Below the pieces are notes generated by a model. The model did not search any database. It worked only from the letters and a program-made list of their open reading frames with translations, and was not told the origin of the DNA. Shown here piece by piece: positions 1 to 12,400 of a stretch of DNA of 56,489 bases; position 1 is the stretch's first letter; each line of letters begins with the position of its first letter. Position numbers and translations under genes: made by a program. This DNA is from Gamarada debralockiae (Eukaryota > Ascomycota > Leotiomycetes > Helotiales > Hyphodiscaceae), in assembly GCA_002803225.1 (NCBI GenBank), contig NXFV01001734.1, positions 1 through 56,489 of the forward strand, written 5' to 3'.

Positions 1-895
1 GAGCAGCAGCTGTACCACGGCCTCGTGCCCGTTCGCGGCCGCCCACAACAGCGATGTCCGACCATATTTCTCATCCTTCGACTCGACTTCAGCACCTGCT
101 GCAAGCAGTAGCTTGACGACCGCTTCGTGCCCATTCTCAGCCGCCCACAACAGCGGCGTGCGTCCATCGTTATCTTTCGACTCGACCTCAGCGCCCTTCT
201 TGACCAGCAGCTGTAGCACGGCCTCGTGCCTGTTCTCAGCCGCCCGCGACAGCGGCGTCCAACCATACTTGTCCTTCGACTCGACTTCAGCGCCCTTCTC
301 GAGTAGCAGCTGCACCATGGCCTCGTGCCCGTTCGCGGCCGCCCACAACAGCGATGTCCAACCATATTTCTCATCCTTCGACTCGACTTCAGCACCTGCT
401 GCAAGCAGTAGCTTGACGACCGCTTCGTGCCCATTCTCAGCCGCCCACAACAGCGGCGTCCAACTATCGTTGTCCTTCGACTCGACCTCAGCGCCCTTCT
501 TGAGCAGCAGCTGCACCACGGCCTCGCGCCCGTTCCCAGCCGCCCGCGACAGCGGCGTCCAACCATGCTTGTTCTTCGACTCGACCTCAGCGCCCTTCTC
601 GAGCAGCAGCTGCACCACGGCCTCGTGCCCGTTCGCTGCCGCCCGCGACAGCGGCGTCCGTCCATCTTTGTCCTTCGACTCGACCTCAGCGCCCTTCTCG
701 AGCAGCAGCAGCGCCACGGCCTCGCGCCCGTTCGCTGCCGCCCGCGACAGCGGCGTCCAACCATACTTGTCCTTCGACTCGACCTCAGCGCCCTTCTCAA
801 GCAGCAGCTGCACCACGGCCTCGCGCCCGTTCCCGGCAGCATACCACAGCGGCGTCCGATCATAACTATCTTTCAAATCCAGACTATAAGTACGA
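1..895 (-). repeat. Highly conserved ankyrin-repeat array
   Basis: About nine consecutive ankyrin units of 99-102 bp inside the NACHT-ankyrin gene. On top of the 33-residue period there is a three-unit, 300-bp higher-order period: bases 1-180 and 301-480 are almost the same, both including an unusual unit with DEKYG in place of D-KYG or D-NDG. Variation is concentrated in a few residues after the ESKD motif and around the W/R-T-P position. The array continues past the left edge. Confidence 0.9.
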
Positions 896-2976
896 TTAAG
901 CAGGGCATTTACTGCGTCTTCCAGCCCGAAGTATGCTGCAACGTGTACTCCTGTCATATGCCTTGGAAATTCTTGGCTGTAATTTGAATGTTCTGAGTAC
1001 TGCTTAACGGCTATTAATGCTTGACTCGATGCCTCGACTTGAGGATTTTTCTCGAGAAATTTCACAACACCCGGACAGGGAGTCGATGCCTCGCGAGCAT
1101 GATGTCCCCAGTTGTGTGCGGCATAGTCGTAGAGTAGATTTGACCGCAGCCGCTCCTCAAACTCCTCGTCTGTTTGAGAGAATCCTCTATCGAAGACGCT
1201 GAATGAGAGATATGTCACGCAGCTTGTCGTGATATCGGCCTCTGCATTTGGAAACCATTTTTTCTGCGTTCGCTCGAAATATTCTTGCGTTGTGTAGTGG
1301 ACTAACCGGATAACATTGCTCTCTTCATCGACTGTGACCAATCCAGCACACACCAAGACCATGTCTTCTACTCGACATAGGTTCTCTTCATCAAGTTGTG
1401 ACTCCTCAGCCTCTACAGCAATGGCGTGCTCAAGTTCGGATATAGTCAGCGGCCTCTTTGCACAGGTGATCCACGAGAGGACCTGTTTCGCAAGCTCTTC
1501 TTCGTCTGTAAGCTGGCCTTCAATTCTCTCCATGGCGTCCTTGTATGCATAGTCATATGCCTCGGATCCGGTCGGGAGCTTTTTCAAAGCGGTACGGATA
1601 GCCTTTGGGGATTTTTTTCCTTTCAATGAATCAAGATAAAGCTGTGCAAGTAAAAACCTATGAGGTGTAAGCGTTATTCACCGAGAATATAGGAAGTCAC
1701 GTACATCCCATCAACTGCCTTTATAATTTTGGTCTTTATTTCATCTTGCAGCTCTGAACTGCGTAGTACACATCCAGGCAGCTGCGACATATGGCCATCT
1801 AGGTATCTCTGCACATCTTGTTGGCTTGCCCGGATCTCTAACCGCATGCTTTCTCTGAGCTTTTCGTTAATTTCTGGAATATATCTCGAAGTTGCAAACA
1901 GACTTGCTTGGCACTTCGCCTGGAGGTTGAAAATCTCTGATAGGAATCTCATTCGGCAGCCATCAGATACTTGGCATTCATCAAGTGCGTCGGCAATAAT
2001 AAAGACTCTCGAATACATGGCAGCTACTGACTGGAGAGATCTCGAAATTTCGTCAAGTGATGGCCGCGTCCGTTTAGCCTGGTGTCGATCATAAAGAGTT
2101 TTCAGACTTTCCGGGACAGAAGACTGTTCTTGAACAAACTGCTTCAGAAGACTTGCGAGTAAGTCTTCTAACTTTTGTTCGTGCTGCCGTCGGAAGTTGT
2201 GATACAGATATGCGATGCCAACGCTGCTGTTGTTTTGAAATCTCGTATTTAGGTCTTCTACTACAATTGACGTGAGAATTGTCTTCCCCGCTCCGGGAAT
2301 GCCTGGACAGAATAAAGTCTGCTTGTCCGTCCGCAGCCACGTCTGGAACTCTGCTGAGTCAAGAAGCCATTGGCCAGTCCCTGCCTGTCGCCGACTTATG
2401 AAATCGCTCTGTTGAGGAGCATAGTCGACTGGGGTGAGCCAGTCGAGGATGGTCTGACGTTCTTGATCTTCTTGATGCCGCACTAACGTAACCACGTTGT
2501 CTCGAGTAAGTCGGCTAGTGAACGCGTTTAGTAAGCCAATGTTCGTGGTAATGCGGCTCCGAAGCTCCCTGATGTCTTCCGGTTCCCACTTAAGTCTCTT
2601 CCACACTCTTTTTGCCCTTTTGCTGACACTCCCATGGCGTGACTTTAATTCTTCATACTCGTCTAGTGTGTGTTCCAGCTTATCAAGAACATTCCGGCAA
2701 CCATTAACGATCTCCTTCAGCTCCGTCTTTTGTTCGATGTGGAGCTCGTTGTGGAGTTCGCGTTCGGAGAGGACGATTTCGACATCTTGAAGGACAATGG
2801 AGAGGCTCCTAACCCTATTTCCTCAAAATAGTCAGCATTCTCAAAACACTAGTTGGGACAGCGCACTCATCGGAAATGGCCTTGAATTGGCTTGGCGCAT
2901 CGACGAATTCCTTCCGGATCTTGTTGGCAAGCTCGAGTGTTGTGATAAAATCGCCTAGACTAAAACCAAAGCTCAT
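1..2976 (-). CDS. NACHT-ankyrin NLR-like protein, 3' end beyond window
   Basis: A STAND NTPase of the kind that acts in fungal non-self recognition and regulated cell death (family knowledge). Exons 2976-2867, 2814-1705 and 1657 to the window edge give 959 residues with no stop; introns are 52 and 47 bp. Visible in order: a fungal STAND N-terminal region starting [10 protein letters not shown]; a NACHT NTPase with P-loop GIPGAGKT near residue 208 and a Walker B-like IIADALDE; a helical segment containing [10 protein letters not shown] and VHYTTQEYF; then ankyrin repeats (motifs [27 protein letters not shown]) from about residue 640. The repeats are almost identical to one another and the array is cut by the window edge, so their total number is unknown. 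The start is the first ATG and matches the usual N-terminus of the family. Effector class and partner are not visible. Confidence 0.88.
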
Positions 2977-4032
2977 TGTGAGGTGAATACAGCTTAGTTA
3001 CTACCACTTGCGAAAGTGAAAGAAGATCAAGGAAAGGCAGAGAATAACCTTAGAAGATTCGTTACGTCGGGGCTCGGAAACACATCGTCCGTATGCAGCC
3101 TCGTGAGGCTGAGTTTGGCGGGGTGTTAGGCGCGTTTTGCACACAGCCACATTCGCTACTTTAAACTTGCGCAGGGGTAGGTCATATAGCATAGTCAACG
3201 GTGGCAATACTCAGGGTTTTACGTATTCAGGAGTAGAACTTTTGGATGGAGGAAGGTAGAATTTTTTGATGGAGCGTCACGTTACGGTACAAACACGTGA
3301 TGCCACACCTGCTTAAAGTAATGGTTCTGTAGTGATGATGAAAATTAACAGAGGAGCATCAGACCATGCGGTACCCGATGTCTAAACCTGGGCAATACAT
3401 GCTAGAAATATTTTATATGAAAATCAAAAAAATAAATTCTAATAGGCAACGTATATAAACATCAGACATCCTAAGCCCCTGCGGACCAAGTCATTCACAC
3501 ATGTTTGTGCAAGGAGGAAGGATCCCGTGAATTATACTATGTAAATCTCTGTTTGGCATAAGTTTAAGAAAGACTTTCATACATTGACTGCAAAGGGTAC
3601 TTGTCACTGATCCGACTCTGTTAATCTCCCCGAAGTTCAAGTGAAAGATGGAGGATGCTCACTTAATATCAACACTTCCAAAGTCCTTCTCAAGGTTCTC
3701 TTAGCAGATTTACAGTGAAAGCTTTGAAGCATTTGAAGGGGTGGGCGAACGAGGCTGTTGAACCCCCTTAAACGTTTAGACGATTTCTCTAGGTCAACCC
3801 TACGTTTATTACCCCGCGGACTGGCGTCACTTGACCATTTCCAATCTAAACCAACCCGGAGATCTTCAAAGTCAGTAACATGATTCGCAGAATAAGAAGA
3901 GCTCAAGCCTTTTAGCTCTCTACCACTTAACCGTTCAAAGTTCGCCATCATGCGACTCCGAAGATTGTTCAAGTCTACAATTGAGAGCTTTTCTTCCACC
4001 CCAAGTTTGATAGGTTCTCATCCGCTGACACC
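2977..4032. other. Intergenic, no recognisable gene
   Basis: Upstream region of the NACHT-ankyrin gene. It contains two short minus-strand ORFs (3207-3001, 68 residues; 3999-3637, 120 residues) with no recognised motif. The longer one has a stretch DLNNLRSRMMANF that faintly resembles the LRSR segment of the neighbouring STAND N-terminus, which is too weak for a homology call. No support for expression. Confidence 0.4.
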
Positions 4033-5198
4033 ATGGCAAATAACCAGTTCACTTGTCGCTGGGCATTCTTCACTCTTTCCACCATCACAGGCGTCTTCGC
4101 ACCAGATCTCATCCACCCCCCGCGACTCGAACGATCCTATGAAGCATGAAATTGTTGCTCTCTCCACCACGGAGTCCTGCGAAAGAGCCAAGAAATGGCT
4201 AGAATATCAAAAGGTCCCCAATGCCAAGTCTGCGAAGATCTTCCACTCATGGGAAGAGATGTTCAAGCCAGGCGACTTTGATATCATCTAAACTCGACTC
4301 CACATCCATTGCATTACCGACATGTAAGGACGGCCCTCTAACACAAGAGAAACATCCTTGTTGAGAAGCCTGCAACAATGAACCAGGCACAATATGAGAA
4401 GTTACGCCGGTATGCGGAGGATCAAGACGTTGTCTTAGTGGAAGTTATGTGGACACGATACCTACCAGCGATGAAATACCTGCGGAAGAAACTTATCCTG
4501 AAGATTGGCAAAATCAAGCGGGTCTACGCCGAGTTTTCCTTTCCAATTTAGAGCCAAATATGCCTTCATCATCAATGTTCTTGGACAAGTAAGCTGGAGC
4601 CGGAGCGCTGCTTGACCAAGGCGTGTATGCGTTGACATGGGTTGATCTAGCGCTCAGTTATGGATCGAAGGATGCGAATATCAAAGTCGTGTCTGCCAAT
4701 GCGATGCCAAACAAGAAGGGGGAGATCGAGGCCGATGATATTAACAGTCATTTGGACGAAGTCAGAGAATGGCACACAATCAGCTATTGAAATTGTCACA
4801 ACAAGCATGACACCGGTGTGCTCGAACAAACGCGAAATTTATGACAGACTCCAGACGAAGAAATATTCTCCTTCAGTGAGGATTGAGGGAGAGTATGCGC
4901 AAATCACAGTCCCCTTCCCTCCTATTCGACCGCAAGAGTTCCACATCCAGTGGTATGGGGCAGATTATCTGGATGAGAAGGGACACGAGAAGGATGAAAT
5001 CATCAAGATGCCAGTTAAGCTTGGGGTATCTAGTACCAGTTGGATGTAATTGCGGAGAGCGTTGCTGAGAGACATAAGAGTAAGCCCTTGAAAGGCGAGG
5101 TCATTGGCGGGAAGGAGAGCCTGGGAATATTGGGTTGGTTGGATCGGACAAGGCAGCAAGCTGGTATTATGTATGACCCTGAGCTGGAGGAGATATGA
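4033..5198 (+). pseudogene. Gfo/Idh/MocA oxidoreductase (dihydrodiol dehydrogenase-like) pseudogene
   Basis: Pieces in all three forward frames match, in the right order, the NAD(P)-dependent dimeric dihydrodiol / D-xylose dehydrogenase branch of the Gfo/Idh/MocA family. They are an N-terminal Rossmann piece with TGVFAPDL, then HEIVALSTTESCERAKKWL, then STPHPLHYRHV, then the nucleotide/sugar-binding ILVEKPATMN and EVMWTRYLP, a middle piece VYALTWVDLAL, and a C-terminal tail GILGWLDRTRQQAG ending in DPELEEI and a stop. Frame changes or stops occur near 4130, 4290, 4340, 4550, 4785 and 5035. The lesions are mainly insertions and deletions plus stops, so one missed intron cannot rescue the gene. 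The enzyme would oxidise trans-dihydrodiols or aldoses; this copy cannot. Confidence 0.8.
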
Positions 5199-5990
5199 GA
5201 GGGCAAATGTGCTTTAATGACATGCTACTTGATTCCGTTTCGCTGCATCTTTGCATGGGGTGATTTGTTCTCTCTCACGGTTCATCACTACCTGCCCAAT
5301 TTCTGGCTGTTTATAATAAGCATTTCCTATCACTCTCGCCCTAACTTAAGGCAAAAATCACCTTCGGGGACTGGTACTGTAGGATGAAGCTGGGCGAAGT
5401 CACCACTCCACTCACGCTCGTCGTCTGTTCATTTGCCTTACTCTCTTCCACGTATTCTCCCTCCTCCTGACCATAGTTGCTTCAGAGCATTTCTTTATCA
5501 TCATTATTCCTAATTTAAGCGTCTTTCGGACATTATTCCTAGTCTTATGGAGATCTCATTCGGAATGCTATTCAAGACCTTCCTTTACTATCCATCTTGC
5601 GCCCTCACAGTCTCCTCTTTCTCACCCCGACACAATCCTATCGCCTGTATCTCCAACTCAGAACTAGCTGAACTTGTACTGTGGGCCTTCTCAATGGTCC
5701 GCAATGTCTGTCGAACAGCAGCTTTTAATGACTGAGTCAGCTTCTCTACCAAGCCTTTTTCTCAAGAGCAAGTCTTGAGTGAAGTTGGAAGGAAGCCAAG
5801 TCTCAACCTGCAGCTCTGGCAGTGAACGGGATATCGATTCATGACCGAACAATGACTCCTAGACGTCGATCTACTTAATCCCCTCCTCCAATCCTCGAAC
5901 CCATCATTGACCCGTCCATCCTGCTAGAGCCAAAGTTCGGTTAAGCGAGCAGCTTGAGAGATCTATAAGTTGCAGACCTAGAAAATTACT
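5199..5990. other. Intergenic, nothing recognised
   Basis: No ORF longer than about 60 codons with protein-like composition, no repeat and no RNA gene that I can recognise. Confidence 0.4.
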
Positions 5991-6576
5991 TCAAGAATGA
6001 CATGCTCGCTGATACTGACCACTACTACAGTGAGTCGAAGAGTTAAAGTTGTTAGTGGCCACGGAATCTGAGAAACATTCGTCCTTGGTTTTTACATTGG
6101 AGGAGGGGAACACAGAAGAGGAAGTTGCAAGGAGATTTGGAAGTGGAGTGTGTGCTTCAGCGGTTTGCTTTTGAAATCCGAAGTTGATCTTGTAGCACTT
6201 CCTTGGAACTGGCTGAGGTTTGTCGTGCGACAGTGAAACCGAATGATGTCCTGCGAACAGTATTAACCACGACGGAGTTAAATCGAGTGTTTGAGTCACA
6301 GAGCGCTCGGTACCCCTGTTGAGTAGGTGTAGAGTGGTAGACCGCCGTGATAGGCATGATGTTGGTTCGTTGATTTAGTTGAGTGATTCCTGCTTCGCTG
6401 AACTCCATCACTCGTTGGAATTCCGGCTCGTTGATGATCAGTATACCTAATGCCTTCACAAGGTTGGTCTTATAGTCATATCTCCTTGTCAAGAGGATCA
6501 TATTACAAGATAGTTCTTCCACTCTCTCCGTATCATCAAAATAAAACGGAAATTTTACGACGGAGCCGGCTTGCAT
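5991..6576 (-). pseudogene. Relic copy 1 of an unknown duplicated gene
   Basis: The minus strand reads as a 139-residue open stretch (motifs MILLTRRYDY, IINEPEFQRVMEF, FGFTVARQTS) that then continues in another frame. It aligns by eye with the adjacent relic at 7030-6600, which holds the equivalent motifs PILLTRRL, FDLNEPEFEHVM and FGVSVVRQIS. The two copies lie in the same orientation, offset by about 475 bp. Homology to a named family is not recognised. Frame changes in both copies indicate decay, although an intron-rich live gene is not fully excluded for this copy. Confidence 0.45.
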
Positions 6577-6599
6577 AACCCCTCTCTAAATTCGAAACC

Positions 6600-7030
6600 G
6601 AGTTCACAAGCAAGTCCTCCACACGTCATGGACACTCGATCAAAGCCTCTCTTTGTCGTCCATCTCTATTCTCTAGAGACAAATTCTCCCTTGCCAAGTC
6701 TTCCACAGTTCCAGGAGTAGTCGAGATCTGTCGAACGACAGAGACACCAAAGGCTTTTTCGCGGCCAGGATTAACCACGAAAACACAAATTCAAGTATTT
6801 TGGGTCAGATGAACAAACAGTAGAGTACGATGAGTGTTCATTGTTCTTGTTGAGCGACTTGCACTGTGTTCACATAGTGCTGGGTCATCATGACATGTTC
6901 AAACTCCGGCTCGTTGAGATCAAATAACCCTTGCCGAGCTTGGTGGTATGGCCAATCTCCTTGTCAATAGGATCGGTTTCAATATTACTGCTCCCCAAGG
7001 ATCTTCATAAAGCCGCTTAAAATACAGGAC
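6600..7030 (-). pseudogene. Relic copy 2 of the same unknown gene
   Basis: The same motif order as copy 1 is spread over three minus-strand frames: KPILLTRRL, then FDLNEPEFEHVMMTQHYV ending in a stop, then VVNPGREKAFGVSVVRQIS. An in-frame TAA and a TGA lie upstream of the first motif. Conserved motifs separated by frame changes mark this as the more damaged copy. Function unknown. Confidence 0.5.
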
Positions 7031-9655
7031 AATGGCGATTCAGTTCACTTCCTCTTAGTAAGATACATGCCATTCAAGCGCCTTACTCCCCTCGCTCAAG
7101 TAAAATGGGCGACGAGGAAATCCTATGTTCAAACACAGAAAAGTAACTACCACCCACTGAAATACTACCCACCAACGTGAAAGTGGAGTTCGGATATTTG
7201 GTTCACAGATTTGTCAAAGACAGGGCAAGCAAGGTATCTCTGACTATAAATCCGAACCATTTGTGTACTGATATAGTCTCTCGCTGATGTGATTCTAGCG
7301 GCAGCGACACCGGATGGGTGTGTAGATGGCTGGAGAGGGCTCAATGAACGTTTGGAACTGAGAATCACTCAACCCTCCGGAAAAATTTCTCAAACAACAG
7401 ATTCTATATTTCAGGTTCGTAGCTGCTTGGCTAGCCAAAATTTATCTGTGTCGAAGGAACAGTTGTTGTCATTTTTTGACTCGCTGCTTGGTATAATCAT
7501 TGTCAATCAATGTAACAGAATCCGAAGGTTTGAGATTTTGAGGATACATGACTGAACTCAAAGCCGGTATTAAGGACATTGTACTGTGCCAAAACACTTG
7601 AAATCAGTCTCCAACTAACTCACCCAGTCCTTGTACGTAAACTCTATGGGATGCTTCTCTGCGGTGATTGTAGAATGCGCAATTGCCATCGAGTCCGGAG
7701 AATTATACAGTAGATGTTCCTGGAATGCGAGCACTTTGAAGCTTGGCGGCATGGCTGGCAGAAAGTTCTATGATCCAGGACAGTGGTGACGGTAATCGCT
7801 CTTTGAGTTTGAGCAGTTAGGATCCATAGTGTTCGGATACCGAGACTTAAATGAGAAATGAGAAGGGGTGAATGTTTTGAGACTGCCCACAGCTGTCAAC
7901 TTGAATCTCAGAGTGAATTGTAAAGTAGTGGATAGGTAGAGACATGAGGCCAGAGCGATCTCCTACTCTTGAACAGGTATAAGTAGGGCCACTTTGCTAA
8001 TTCTACTCTCCTTCACACTTCAGAGTCAAATTCATGGAGTCCAACTGTAGGCTGTTCCATCAAGGAGAGTTACTTGTACCCTACAATAAAAGTTCACCAC
8101 CTGCAGCGGGCAAACAGGACGTTCAGAGATTTCTTACGAATTACGAACTAGACATGATGAAATTCCGTTGCCGTTGATCCTCGTATTATCGTGTCTCATC
8201 TCATTGTCGCTTGCTAGGCTTGATACTTACATAACGAACTGTTAGGAAGCCGCGTCCCACGAGATCTGCTCTGTATATAATTCTAACAGATGGTTTGTAC
8301 TTCAAAGAGCCGATAGATTCCTCACCCGGCATGGTCATCGGTAAGACGCAGTTTATGACCTGCTCCGAGACTCAACTTGACAGTGTCGGTACGGAGATCA
8401 ATGTAGATATGTTCATCCAAAGAGATGGCTTACGCTTTGCACAGGAACAACGTGCAGATAGACTCACCATAGTAGTGGTGCCTGAGCAGCAGTCTTCTTC
8501 GGAGCAGTCTCTTGCTTGGTGGAAGCATGCTTGTCTCTGAAGAGCTCTCATTTTCAACTGCTACACTGTGGGGAAATACTCGGACGTCCCTCGAGGACCT
8601 GCAGTAGAACTTTCGTGGTACGTCGCATTCTAAGTGAGGCTCCTGACAAGCCGGGCCACTTATGATTCAGAATCATCTGTAGACGGGAAAAGAAGTGGTA
8701 CGACAAGTAATAGGCGAGGAACAAAAAGGGGCTTCGAAGGTGATGCCACGTGACTCATAATTGCTCTGTACTTAAATACCCATTCAAACTCAGTGTGGCG
8801 ATACTCTATCACATGCAGCACCTTCCAATTCATGCCAGAAACAGAATGGAATTGTTGAACGCCCTGCCTACCCGATACTAACACTTGTTTGATGCATGTG
8901 AATCTCGGGCACATGTCACGTGCGCCAGCCTCGTCATCCCAACAAACTTCGCTTCCTATTCGTCCCTTACGAAATGTGCCCTGTTCAATACTCTTTTACT
9001 CAATCCAACTCGCCACCACTCACCCCCAAGATCTCGATCAATCTCACGAGATACTTACAGGGTTACACTCGGCTTTGCTTAAGCAGCCTCTCAGCAGAAG
9101 CGACATCGCAAAGGAGGTCGTCTGGCTCTCCTCATATGATGACTTTAGGTATCAATGCCACTCACTGCTCGTGATTGCAGACAACGGATATCCGGTGCGG
9201 TGTTGAAAATGGGGCGGTCAACGTGGCTGTCTCAAAAGCACAAGACAAACTGGAAATAAGTACGAGGTCTAGACGAGGCTGAATGGGTAAGTGCAGGCGG
9301 TGATGCTGAGACATTCGAGGCAGCAGGCGGCTAGCATGTGGAGGTGGTTCATCTCTCGATATGATGATTAGATTGGACGCGGGGGCTGTGTGAGATTGAA
9401 CGTGAAGTCACGAGTTGAAGCCTCGACTTCTGCTTGGATGATTGCCAAATTGTGTCGAAATGTGCAGCTGCCTCAAATCCCATCCCACTGTCAAAATTCC
9501 AGATATCTTGAAACGTGAAGTCAGGCAGGCTGCCATTATTGAGCGTCAGTAGTCATCCACTCAAAGATATCCAGATCTGGCAGCTCGATGTCTCTCATCT
9601 ATGGTGAATGGAGGGAGACTTTAGTAATACGCTGATAATTATCCCGAGTCCAAAT
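7031..9655. other. Gene-poor stretch
   Basis: About 2.6 kb with only short ORFs in all frames (largest 105 codons, 8889-9206 plus; 84 codons, 8914-8660 minus), none with recognisable motifs, coiled coil or membrane pattern. A CACGTG occurs at 8747 and TCACGTG at 8916, at chance frequency. I see no RNA gene or repeat here. Confidence 0.4.
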
Positions 9656-10636
9656 GCATCAATCTGGGGTGTGTCTGTTCCCTGAAGCGTTGGGCTTCAA
9701 CGCGTTCGTGGTATATCCGTTTCTTACAAACAGCAGATGGGTGAATTCCATGTGACGACATCGAATATGCCGCGGTGGCACCTGTACCTTTCCATCGCAG
9801 GACGGTAGTTTGAGCGATTTCGCAGCAAGTGGTGGATCATGCAGGTCGTTTTTGTCCTTTGGATCGGGGGAGATGCAGCCATCTGCAAGAACACAAGCAG
9901 TTTTGGTTTGGATCAAAGGAACAGAAGACGGTAGGCTGCCAGAATTTGACGGCGGAATGATGATGAGTGGCAGAATGGGAGTGGGGAGGCTGCCGACGTC
10001 AGGCCGCAAATCTGCGCCTAAAGGAGAGGAGTTATGTGAGTGCGGCTTCATTTGATGGGGCACCAGGGCGTTTTTCGAAGAGGGGAAACACCCGGCATCC
10101 CGAGGCGGAAAGGAAATGACTCGGGTCTGTTGCAGTATTTGGGTTTCCGGTTTCTGGAGTTTGGGATTTGGAAAGGGGTTTCTCCGTATCTCAACAGGAG
10201 GGTTCGTTTACTTGCTTTTTTCAATCTGGATCAGGAGGTCTAGATCAGAGGCCCCCTAACGGTCAGTGATCCTCGTCCGCGGACTCGGTCATCCTTCTGG
10301 CTTGTGTGAGGAGTGCTTTGGGAGCAGGTGGAGAGTATCAACAACATTTTCAGGGTCCTCGTCCTCTAGCCAACGGTTGTCCCTTGATTTTGTATCAGAT
10401 ATCGAAAATTGGCTTTTTGTAACGGGCGGAGTCGTTTTAGAAGATCCAATTTTCGCAGCGGTAAAAGTTCTTCGTCTGATCTTCCAGATTCTCTTCATCA
10501 AACTATTCTGCTTTTGTGATGGCGTCGACTGTTCGTACCATTTAGGAGAAAGAATAGATTGACGCTTGCTACATTGGGGAGTAGTGCGAGTTTCTTTTTT
10601 GGGGACCCTTGGGGACCCTTGGGATCTCTCCCTCAA
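9656..10636 (-). CDS. Possible disordered hypothetical protein
   Basis: Two minus-strand open stretches look moderately protein-like. One at 10636-10289 is rich in K, R, S and T and includes WKIRRRTFTAAKIG and DNRWLEDEDPENVVDTL. The other at about 10220-9659 is rich in P, S and N and includes MPHQMKPHSHNSSPLGADL. They are in different frames and would need an intron near 10230-10290. Neither begins with a convincing ATG and no domain is visible. This could equally be non-coding DNA. Confidence 0.22.
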
Positions 10637-12400
10637 AATCTAGATTTGAACGTGACGACCAAATCAGCGATTCCCCTTTTCCACCGTTTAAAACTTCGTG
10701 ACCTGTAAAAACTCAGGATGGGAGTGTGATGGGCCTTTGTCAGCGAAACGCAGTGAGATTTTGAAGGCGCATCCAACGAAAGAGCGAAAGACCGTGATTC
10801 TGATGGTTTCGAAGATGTGGCTTGAGACTCTCCGGGTTCTTGCGCCTCAAAATGCTCTGATCAGAAACAGGGAGTGATTCGATGGATGGAAATCTCGGCT
10901 GTCCGGCTTGAGGGGATGCGCTATTCCACGATGCAGCTTTTCTTACCAAGCCGCCGCTGTGTCGTGGATTCACGGGTGCGATTTGCAGCGGAAAAAGTGC
11001 AATTCGTGTGCCATGGAAGAATGGGTGGGTCATGATAGTCATCAGGTACAAAGGTACAGTCGGGGGATGGGTGTTCTTCCAGAATAGTACCAATTTGGAC
11101 GTTATCTACTGTAAATGGGAGCGAGATGCCTATTTGCTCAAAGTGGTGTGGATCGTGACTCGGTCTCCGTGAATGGGGAAAGAGAAGGGCGGAGAAGAGA
11201 TACCTCCGTAACAGGCGCGATCGTGGGGTTTTAGCTGTCTTGTAGAGAACTTAGTAGGTGGTGCTTCTCTTGGCTAAGTTGCGTGACTCGAGTCTTGACT
11301 GCTTGACCCATTGGAATCCACTGAGGGTCTCCTATTGAACTTCCGATTTGAGCGATGAATGAGAAGAGTCTATCTATTTTCAAGACATCAGAGACAGGTC
11401 TTGTGCTTGCTAGCAGTTGTAGCCGTGGACCACTATTTGTTGGCCGAGAGATGGATCAAAGTCTCCACATGAAGCAAGCTTTCTTGACCGCGGGAAATGG
11501 CCTTCACAAGTTCTCTGGTTTTCTTGACGATATCGTGACTCAGTTGATATTCGCCCCTTTCGTAGTTTGTGTCACCCCATCAAGATTATCTGTTCAAAAC
11601 TCGTGACTGGAAATGATCGAATGGCTGACGATGGATCAACCCTACTCAAGCCTGCAAGAGGCAAAGTTGTGCAAAAATAATAATTGGTGACGATGTCAAG
11701 CCCCCGTGTTCGCCAGTAAAATTGAATTTAGGCTGGCTCCCGGTCCCAATGGCAACATCTCGTTGGCCACGTTGGCCACCGCCTTTCCACGGAGGCGGAG
11801 AAGTATGGGAAGGATTGGGTAATCACAAGCAACGCAGTTCTCACTGGATGAGAGCCTGCTGACTGGAGGAGATTCAGGATGGGCTTTGTCTACGCCGCTG
11901 AAATTACGAGGCTTTGCGTATCCATAATCCCGTACGTGATAAGAGGTGTAAGGAAAGGCCGAAGGGGGCACACACCGCGTTATCCGTATGGCAGGATGGG
12001 CAGAGGTTAAAAACGTATGAGTTGTGAGTCTGAGTCTGATGATGAGCCTTGGCTTGTTACGTAGGGGGGCAATTCAAGGAGGAAGGTGGAAGTGAGTGAG
12101 CAAAGCATCCAAAATTACATGACTGAATCACCACGTATCAATTATACTGTAGTAATGATGAGAAGCAAGAATGTAAATTATTTTTTTTCGAGTCATCGCC
12201 GCCCAAGGTACAAAGGATATCTGTTGTTGGGGATGGGATCTTCTTCTCTGCAAAAGCTAGGATTCCTTTCCCGATGAAAAACTCAACCAAGACAGCCTAC
12301 CCTCCATCGTGTGGTGGTTCGTTCACCTGTGCGTGCAGCGTCGAAAATTGTCGCTAGAGAAGTTCCGCTTGCTTGCCGAACTCCCTCCCAATTTGCTCCG
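10637..12400. other. Intergenic, nothing firm
   Basis: A 117-codon minus ORF (11093-10740) and a 91-codon minus ORF (11971-11696) have no recognisable motifs. A short direct repeat, GGGGACCCTT twice in tandem, lies at about 10599-10620 just before this stretch. No RNA gene or mobile element recognised. Confidence 0.35.

Noticed and set aside
113..987. Two long plus-strand ORFs (250 and 186 codons) with repeats
   Set aside because: They are antisense shadows of the ankyrin array: the repeat period and GC-rich codons open other frames. The minus frame carries real ankyrin motifs.
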